Below are positions 24,375-29,275 of a stretch of DNA of 29,275 nt, one piece after another; within the stretch, counting starts at the first letter, position 1; each line of letters begins with the position of its first letter. This stretch comes from SIO4C1 sp039180385 (GTDB lineage Bacteria > Cyanobacteriota > Cyanobacteriia > Phormidesmidales > Phormidesmidaceae). The position numbers and the translations under genes are program-made. The stretch is taken from positions 1 to 29,275 of the forward strand of contig JBCDDJ010000030.1 of the NCBI GenBank assembly GCA_039180385.1, given 5' to 3'. The notes beneath the pieces were generated by a model. The model made no database searches. It was not told the origin of the DNA and saw only the letters and a program-made list of their open reading frames with translations.

Positions 24375-24857
24375 ATGGATATCCGCATTGGCAACGGTTA
24401 CGACATCCATCGTCTGACCCCCGATCGCCCACTGATTTTGGGCGGGGTCAAGATTGAGCATTCTCTAGGCTTGCTGGGGCATAGCGATGCGGATGTGCTC
24501 ACCCATGCGATTATGGATGCCCTGCTGGGGGCGCTGAGCCTGGGGGATATTGGGCTGTATTTTCCCCCGAGCGATCCGCAGTGGGCGGGGGCAGATAGTC
24601 TGGTGTTGCTAGAGCAGGTGCATCAGCTAATACAGTCAAAAGGCTGGGCGATTGGTAACTTGGATAGCGTGGTTGTGGCAGAGCAGCCTAAGCTCAAGCC
24701 CCATATCAAGGCGATGCGATCGCAGCTGGCCCAGCGCCTGAGTCTAGAGCCCGATCAAATTGGCATTAAGGCAACCACTAATGAAAAGCTAGGGCCAACC
24801 GGACGAGAGGAAGGCATTGCGGCCTATGCGGTGGCGCTTTTGCAGAAAGCGACTTAA
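24375..24857 (+). CDS. ispF: 2-C-methyl-D-erythritol 2,4-cyclodiphosphate synthase
   Basis: 160 residues. It makes MEcPP in the non-mevalonate isoprenoid pathway, which supplies carotenoids, phytol and quinones in cyanobacteria. The N-terminus IGNGYDIHRL gives metal ligands Asp10 and His12, and His44 (GHSDADVLTHAIMDALLGA) is the third. The C-terminal KATTNEKLGPTGREEGIAAYA is the family signature. The ATG at 24375 matches the family start; the frame extends upstream as a repeat-coded hydrophobic stretch that is not part of the enzyme. It follows trmD on the same strand after a 244-bp repeat-rich gap. Confidence 0.97.
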   Translation: MDIRIGNGYDIHRLTPDRPLILGGVKIEHSLGLLGHSDADVLTHAIMDALLGALSLGDIGLYFPPSDPQWAGADSLVLLEQVHQLIQSKGWAIGNLDSVVVAEQPKLKPHIKAMRSQLAQRLSLEPDQIGIKATTNEKLGPTGREEGIAAYAVALLQKAT

Positions 24858-25394
24858 CAATAATGTAGACGCATATTATTATCCCGAAAGCAAGTTTTAT
24901 TTTGGCTTTTTGGAGTCTTGAACATCGACGTTTTGTGGACCCTTTAGGTCAGAAACTGGGGATCGAGGCCTCGAAAAATTGGACTGGCAATTTTAGGTTG
25001 AGATGGCTAAAATAGGCAGCGACGGCTCTGGGAAAGGTTTGCCCGCACTACATTAAAGCCGTTAAGAAGGATTAATCAAACTGATCTATCCACTCTAGAA
25101 AGTTTGAAAAAGTCTCTAGATATACTTATTTATGCGTAGTTATTTAATAGGATTTTAAGAATTCTTCCGAAATGTAAGGAGCTTCCCTATATCCTGAAAG
25201 GGCATCTGTAATAACGGAATGAAACTTCGAGTAAGGTGCGGGAAAATTCCGGATGTTTTTCTTTATCAGATCTGGGTGGCTATATTCAGTCGCTGGACCG
25301 ATAAGGCATAGCTTCGGAGGTCTCTTCAAGATGATGTCAGCGATGGAATCTCCCTCCAAGCTTGATTTAAAGAATGGATGTAGAGGTGATATTT
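24858..25394. other. AT-richer gap between ispF and the BON-like gene
   Basis: 537 bp with no convincing gene. It contains a 12-bp perfect palindrome TCGAGGCCTCGA (24963-24974), a possible 6-bp stem ACGGCT/AGCCGT (25022-25027, 25057-25062) around a structured loop, and a short AAAGC/GCTTT stem after ispF that could be a weak terminator (about 24885-24915). A TTG-started leftward frame lies at 25144-25359. By eye the composition is more AT-rich than the neighbouring genes. No tRNA, insertion sequence or attachment site is visible. Confidence 0.5.
25144..25359 (-). CDS. Possible small ORF or gene remnant, doubtful
   Basis: A 71-codon frame beginning at TTG 25359, with no ATG. The composition looks protein-like (KRPPKLCLIGPATEYSHP, then FHSVITDALSGYREAPYIS) and more AT-rich than neighbours. 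I recognise no family. It could be a true small protein, a fragment of a lost or transferred gene, or chance. It lies in the AT-richer gap and faces the BON-like gene. Confidence 0.2.
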   Translation of the reverse strand: MEGDSIADIILKRPPKLCLIGPATEYSHPDLIKKNIRNFPAPYSKFHSVITDALSGYREAPYISEEFLKSY

Positions 25395-25790
25395 ATGGGT
25401 GCAATGAGTCAGGTAGCTATGGTGTCTACGTTGTCTTCAGGGTTGATGATCCAGACTGGAGGCGCTCCGTCTGAGCCCAGTCCTCAGTCTGTAAAAGTTC
25501 GAATACGGTGGTTCAAAACTTTACCACCTGAGCGGATTGGCCCGGATGGCGAGTACGATTATTACGGTCTCTCAAAGCGGGTGTATCAGCATTTACATGA
25601 CTTGGTGGGGGCCTCGATTATGCAGAGCCTCAAGGTTCGCCAGCGAGGGCGGGTGATTTTATTGAGCGGCTATATCCCTACCGCCAAACTTTTAGACCAG
25701 CTCAAGCAAGCAGCCCTCAGTGTTGATGGGGCTGATGCGGTGGAGACCTGTGTGGTGCCCATCGAGGCTAGTTGGGCCGTGTCAGCTTAG
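25395..25790 (+). CDS. BON-domain-like protein
   Basis: 131 residues from the ATG at 25395, preceded by AGAGG about eight bases upstream; the frame opens at 25374. After a low-complexity start, residues about 60-125 follow the pattern of a BON domain: a helix (LHDLVGASIMQSLKV), a strand (RGRVILLSGYIP), a helix (LLDQLKQAALSV), and a closing strand (GADAVETCVVPI). BON domains bind lipid surfaces or act in periplasmic and membrane-associated proteins. There is no clear signal peptide, so the location is uncertain. The likeness is at fold level and needs a profile search. Confidence 0.65.
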   Translation: MGAMSQVAMVSTLSSGLMIQTGGAPSEPSPQSVKVRIRWFKTLPPERIGPDGEYDYYGLSKRVYQHLHDLVGASIMQSLKVRQRGRVILLSGYIPTAKLLDQLKQAALSVDGADAVETCVVPIEASWAVSA

Positions 25791-25821
25791 TATCTGGTTG
25801 ATTGAGTAAAATTTGTCTGGT

Positions 25822-25883
25822 GAAATGTCTCTTTGGACCGTGCACTTTATTAATGGAGGGCGCATTCTCTAAAGGGGCATTTC
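25822..25883. other. 13-bp imperfect stem between convergent genes
   Basis: GAAATGTCTCTTT (25822-25834) pairs with AAAGGGGCATTTC (25871-25883) with two G-U pairs in the rightward RNA, around a 36-nt loop. It sits between the BON-like stop and the permease stop and may act as a terminator or 3'-end structure for both. Confidence 0.35.
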
Positions 25884-25897
25884 TGCTAAGGGTCGGC

Positions 25898-26776
25898 TTA
25901 TGATAAAGGGTTGGGGCCTTCGGGTGAGAACCGCAGGCGAATCAGTGACAAGGTCAAAATAATTAGAAATAGAGCCAACCCAATCGTGCAGGCGTAGCTC
26001 ATTTCAAGATCCTGAAACGCTTGCTCGTAGACGTAGTAGACGACGGTTTTGCTACTGCTGCGAGGACCGCCCTGGGTCATGATAAAGACTTCTTCAAATA
26101 CCTTAGTGGCTGCGATCGCAGAAATCACCGCCACCAAAAACAGGTAAGGCCGCATCAACGGCACCGTGATATCCCAATGCTTGCGCCAGCCATCCGAGCC
26201 ATCAATGGCCGCCGCTTCGTACAGATCCTGGGGAATGCCCTGGAGTCCAGCCAGATAAATCACCATGTAGTAGCCCAAGCCCTTCCAAATGGTGACGGCC
26301 ATGACGCTAAACAGGGCCAAATCTGGGCTGGTTAACCAGGGGATCGGCTGACCGCCCAGCCCCTGCATCAGCTGATTGAGCAAGCCTGTCTCAGCATAGA
26401 GCCAGCGCCAGGCAATCCCTGCCACCACCATTGAGATCACCACGGGGGTGTAGTAAGCCACCCGAAACCAGCGGATGCCCCGCAGTTTTTGGTTGACTAA
26501 GATAGCCAGGCCGAGGGGTGCGATCGCTAAAATCGGCACCACCCCAACCAGATAGATCAGCGTATTGCGCAGGGTTTGCCAAAAGGTTTTGTCTTTAAGT
26601 AATCGCTGAAAATTCTCCAGTCCGACCCACTGGGGCGGCTGGGTAATGTCATAGCCGTACTCAGTGAAACTCAAATAGAACGCCTGAATAGCAGGCCAAA
26701 ACACCGTCAGCCCCAACACAAAAAGGGCCGGGGCAAGAAATAAATAGGGCGTCAGCTGCTGGCGAGAAAATTTCAC
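25898..26776 (-). CDS. Sugar ABC transporter permease, MalF/UgpA-type
   Basis: 292 residues starting at GTG 26776, which has AGG six bases upstream. It is an integral inner-membrane permease of the binding-protein-dependent CUT1 family, with about six hydrophobic segments (PYLFLAPALFVLGLTVFWP first). The cytoplasmic EAA loop that docks to the ATPase is clear: YEAAAIDGSDGWRKHWDITVPLM. It forms a heterodimer with a second permease and works with a binding protein and ATPase. None of these partners is in the window; the genes upstream and downstream are unrelated, so it is an isolated component here. The substrate (a sugar or glucosylglycerol-like osmolyte) cannot be told from sequence. Confidence 0.92.
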   Translation of the reverse strand: MKFSRQQLTPYLFLAPALFVLGLTVFWPAIQAFYLSFTEYGYDITQPPQWVGLENFQRLLKDKTFWQTLRNTLIYLVGVVPILAIAPLGLAILVNQKLRGIRWFRVAYYTPVVISMVVAGIAWRWLYAETGLLNQLMQGLGGQPIPWLTSPDLALFSVMAVTIWKGLGYYMVIYLAGLQGIPQDLYEAAAIDGSDGWRKHWDITVPLMRPYLFLVAVISAIAATKVFEEVFIMTQGGPRSSSKTVVYYVYEQAFQDLEMSYACTIGLALFLIILTLSLIRLRFSPEGPNPLS

Positions 26777-26989
26777 AAGAGGCCTGATCGTTAGAAATAA
26801 TTCAGAGCCTATGGTATTACGTTGCGGCTTAGAGCGTTTGTACTGTTATCTGGACGGGCCTCTGCTAAGGTGAAAGTCTGAAAATTTCGTGCACCTTAAT
26901 CTTGCGCCTTAATCTATGGATCTTTTGGTTGACTGTTCTTTAGAGTTTGGTGGGTTGATTCACGGTTTTCCCTGAAGTAAGAGTAAGTT

Positions 26990-27017
26990 TTGGTTGGGTT
27001 GAACCCACCCTACGATG
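26990..27017. repeat. Possible truncated dispersed repeat with inverted halves
   Basis: GGTTGGGTTGAACCCACCC followed by TACGATGC. From memory it resembles the widespread TTGGGTT...AACCCAACCTACG element found between genes in many cyanobacteria, but shorter. GGGTT and AACCC are adjacent, so a compact hairpin could form. It lies 25-50 bp before the helicase ATG. Confidence 0.4.
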
Positions 27018-27041
27018 CTTCAACCTTATAACTTTTAACTC

Positions 27042-29275
27042 ATGACCTCCCCACCTCCCCACCTCCCCACCTCCCCACCCACCGACCGCGAAACCCAGCT
27101 ACAGCTGATCCGCGATGGCCTACGACCTGGGCAGCGTCGCCTCGCCGATTGGCGGGGTGGGCCGCTGGCGGTCTCAGCCGTGCCTGGGTCAGGCAAATCA
27201 ACGGGGATGGCGGCTGGGGCGGCGATTGCGATCGCTCAGTTTGGGTTGCACGCCCGCAAGCAGTTAGTCCTGGTCACCTTCACCCGGTCGGCGGCGGCCA
27301 ATCTCAAGGTCAAGGTGCGGCGACATCTGCGCGATCTAAATCTGCCGCAAAATAGCTTTGTGGTCCAGACGCTCCACGGGCTGGCCCTCAATATTGCCAC
27401 CCGCAACCCAGAAATCTCGGGCATTAACTTAGAAACCACCACGCTGGTATCGCTTAACCAGAGCAATCGTCTGATCCGCGCTGCGGTTGAGCAGTGGATT
27501 GTGACGAATCCAGCCCTTTATCAGCGGCTGATTGAGGGGCGACAGTTTGATGGCGAAGAAGCCGAGCGGCTGCGGCGGCAGTCGGTGTTACGCACTGAGG
27601 TGTTACCAGACCTGGCCTATACCGTGGTGCATGAAGCCAAAAGCTCTGGCCTGTTGCCCAAGGCCCTGGCCGATCTGGCCCATAATTTAACCCAGCGACT
27701 GGCGGATAACGAAACTGACTATGAGGTGCTCAGCGTGGCGGCGGGTCTTTATGAGCGCTATCAGGAGCTTCTGCAACGACGCGGTCTGATTGACTACGAC
27801 GACATGATTTTGGCGGCGCTCAAAACCCTCAAAGACCCAGATTTGCGCCAGCTTTGGCAGAGTCGTGTCTTTGCTGTCTTTGAGGATGAGGCCCAGGATT
27901 CGTCGCCGCTGCAAACCCAGCTTTTGGAACTGCTTGCGGTTGATCCAGCCCATCCAGAAGCGCTCCCAAATCTAGTCAGGGTGGGCGATCCCAACCAGGC
28001 AATTAACTCGACTTTCACCCCCGCCGATCCGGTTTTTTTTAATCAGTTTTGCGATCGCTGCGCCCAACACCCCAATAACCAACACCCCGATACCCAAACC
28101 CGTCTGGCTACCATCGACCAGGCCGGACGCAGCAGTGCCCTGATTATGGAGGCGGCTAATTTTGTCCTGGGGTGGGTTAATCAACATTCTCCCCTCAGCG
28201 GCAGTGAAAAACCCTTTCGGGCTCAGGATATTCTCCCCGTGCCCCCGGATGATCCCCAGCCCAATGCCAACCCGGCTCCCCTGGATCGGGGTGTCGTGTT
28301 GAAAAAGCCTAAGGATACGGTTGAGGCTGTGCGGCAGATGGCTCAGCAGGTGACCGAACTGATCAAGACCGATGTCCCTCTCAGTCTGGCGGTGCTGGTG
28401 CGCGAAAACCGACAGGGGCGATTTGTGCGAGAGATTCTCGAAGATAAAGAACGGCTGGGCTTTGACTTTAACGAAACAGGACTGCGGATTTACGACGTGG
28501 GGCAGCGCGATCGCAAAACCCACATTCCCCTCGAAATGTTGCACCTCTTGCAGTTTATCGAGCGACCCCACTCTCCGGACTATCTCAAAGCCGCCCTGCG
28601 TGTTCTGGTTGATCGACAGCGGGTGCCCACCCAAGATTTGAATCCCCTGGCGATTGCCCCCGAGCAGTTTCTGTATCCAGGTCCTCTGGATCCTCCCTTT
28701 GAGACCGAGCCCGCCCGAGTCGCCCGTCGCTACTGCACAGGTCTGCTGCGAGCCCGTCTAGAGTTGCCTGCCTATCACCTGATCCCCTTCTTTGGCTCTA
28801 GCCTGGGCTACGACCAAAGCGAACTCGCCACCGCCGATAAATTAGCTGCTCGCCTGGCCCAGCAGACCGCCGAAGATAACACCCTTAGCGCCATGATCGC
28901 CGTACTGCAAGAAATCGTCAGCGCTGAACAGTTTGACGCCATCGAAGCCGAAAACACCGAATCAATCTACACCCAGCCCGGTCAGCTCACCATAATGACC
29001 CTGCACAAAGCCAAAGGGCTAGACTGGGACGCGGTCTTTTTGCCCTTTCTCCACGAGCGTCAGATCCCCGGCACCGTCTGGGTGCCCCCCCAAACCGAAT
29101 TTCTTGGCGACTTTACCCTGGCCGAGGTGGCCCGCGCCCAGATCCGCGCCCACACCCACAGTGACCTTAAAAACCAACCGATCCCCGACGTGTGGACCGC
29201 CTGGCAGCAAGCCGCCGCCCTCAAAAAGGCCGAGGAATATCGCTTGCTCTACGTCGCCATGACCCGCGCCAAGCG
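27042..29275 (+). CDS. UvrD/Rep-like superfamily 1 DNA helicase (3' end cut by window)
   Basis: 744 codons are visible. Motifs in order: Walker A AVPGSGKST (Lys52), Ia LVTFTRSAA, II EDEAQD (Asp282, Glu283), III RVGDPNQAI, V TIMTLHKAKGLDWDAVFLP and VI RLLYVAMTRAK at the window end. These mark an ATP-driven 3'-to-5' helicase with a DEAQD box; the DYDDMIL segment precedes motif II. It probably acts in repair or replication restart; the cyanobacterial subgroup is not precisely placed. The ATG at 27042 is the only start in this frame, because a stop lies two codons upstream. Directly after it come four perfect copies of the 8-bp repeat CCTCCCCA, coding for a Pro/Ser-rich N-terminus before the helicase body. 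Confidence 0.93.
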   Translation, partial: MTSPPPHLPTSPPTDRETQLQLIRDGLRPGQRRLADWRGGPLAVSAVPGSGKSTGMAAGAAIAIAQFGLHARKQLVLVTFTRSAAANLKVKVRRHLRDLNLPQNSFVVQTLHGLALNIATRNPEISGINLETTTLVSLNQSNRLIRAAVEQWIVTNPALYQRLIEGRQFDGEEAERLRRQSVLRTEVLPDLAYTVVHEAKSSGLLPKALADLAHNLTQRLADNETDYEVLSVAAGLYERYQELLQRRGLIDYDDMILAALKTLKDPDLRQLWQSRVFAVFEDEAQDSSPLQTQLLELLAVDPAHPEALPNLVRVGDPNQAINSTFTPADPVFFNQFCDRCAQHPNNQHPDTQTRLATIDQAGRSSALIMEAANFVLGWVNQHSPLSGSEKPFRAQDILPVPPDDPQPNANPAPLDRGVVLKKPKDTVEAVRQMAQQVTELIKTDVPLSLAVLVRENRQGRFVREILEDKERLGFDFNETGLRIYDVGQRDRKTHIPLEMLHLLQFIERPHSPDYLKAALRVLVDRQRVPTQDLNPLAIAPEQFLYPGPLDPPFETEPARVARRYCTGLLRARLELPAYHLIPFFGSSLGYDQSELATADKLAARLAQQTAEDNTLSAMIAVLQEIVSAEQFDAIEAENTESIYTQPGQLTIMTLHKAKGLDWDAVFLPFLHERQIPGTVWVPPQTEFLGDFTLAEVARAQIRAHTHSDLKNQPIPDVWTAWQQAAALKKAEEYRLLYVAMTRAK
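27046..27077 (+). repeat. Four perfect tandem copies of an 8-bp unit within the helicase start
   Basis: CCTCCCCA occurs four times in a row (27046-27053, 27054-27061, 27062-27069, 27070-27077). The unit is not a multiple of three, so a change in copy number would move the reading frame of the helicase just after its ATG. Confidence 0.9.

Noticed and set aside
25253..25474. 73-codon rightward frame near the BON-like gene
   Set aside because: It overlaps the better-supported gene at 25395 in another frame and has no ribosome site.
1..29275. CRISPR arrays, tRNA genes, rRNA, insertion sequences, toxin-antitoxin pairs
   Set aside because: No regularly spaced repeats, cloverleaf patterns, transposase motifs or paired small genes were seen.

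Overview
This window comes from a cyanobacterial chromosome. The evidence is a complete psbA gene for the photosystem II D1 protein, an adjacent cyanophycinase and cyanophycin synthetase pair, a beta-carbonic anhydrase resembling carboxysomal CcaA, and at least 19 copies of the HIP1 octamer GCGATCGC, which is far above chance for 29 kb. The genus cannot be fixed from the sequence alone. I see no rRNA, tRNA, CRISPR array, intact insertion sequence or prophage module. Most genes are housekeeping or lineage-typical, in short transcription units on both strands.

Layout. 1-4.5 kb: a cyclic-peptide-type ABC exporter running off the left edge and a lipoprotein serine hydrolase, both leftward, face a rightward alpha-oxoamine synthase across a 16-bp perfect hairpin. 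This is the most accessory-looking part and may be the edge of a specialised-metabolite or siderophore locus. 4.5-8.5 kb: an M3 oligopeptidase, a two-helix K+ channel with an RCK domain, and a glycine-rich membrane protein. 8.7-12 kb: a sulfotransferase followed by a secreted, membrane-anchored Asp-box propeller. 12-15.4 kb: carbonic anhydrase, RNase HI with an extra C-terminal region, and psbA (Gln130, low-light type D1). 15.6-19.7 kb: a HIT protein, two small conserved-looking proteins, a membrane-anchored VOC-fold protein, a sigma-70-like protein and a TPR protein. 19.7-23.3 kb: cphB-cphA, for cyanophycin breakdown and synthesis. 23.4-25.8 kb: trmD, ispF and a BON-like protein, separated by low-complexity purine/pyrimidine repeats and a 0.5-kb AT-richer gap. 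25.9-29.3 kb: an unpartnered MalF-type permease and a UvrD-like helicase running off the right edge.

How the genes relate. The clearest functional unit is cphBA, with a 24-bp gap: CphB hydrolyses cyanophycin to beta-Asp-Arg dipeptides and CphA polymerises Asp and Arg. Carbonic anhydrase and D1 serve carbon fixation and photosynthesis but are separate units. I did not find a convincing new multi-gene system. The most unusual items are small-scale: a hairpin at the convergent TPR/cphA junction whose arms encode the same Leu-Arg-Asp C-terminus for both proteins; three strong hairpins inside divergent promoter regions, where no known gene needs a terminator; an 8-bp tandem repeat directly after the helicase start codon that would shift the frame if its copy number changed; and a purine-rich repeat that has become the C-terminal tail of TrmD and recurs in inverted form before ispF.
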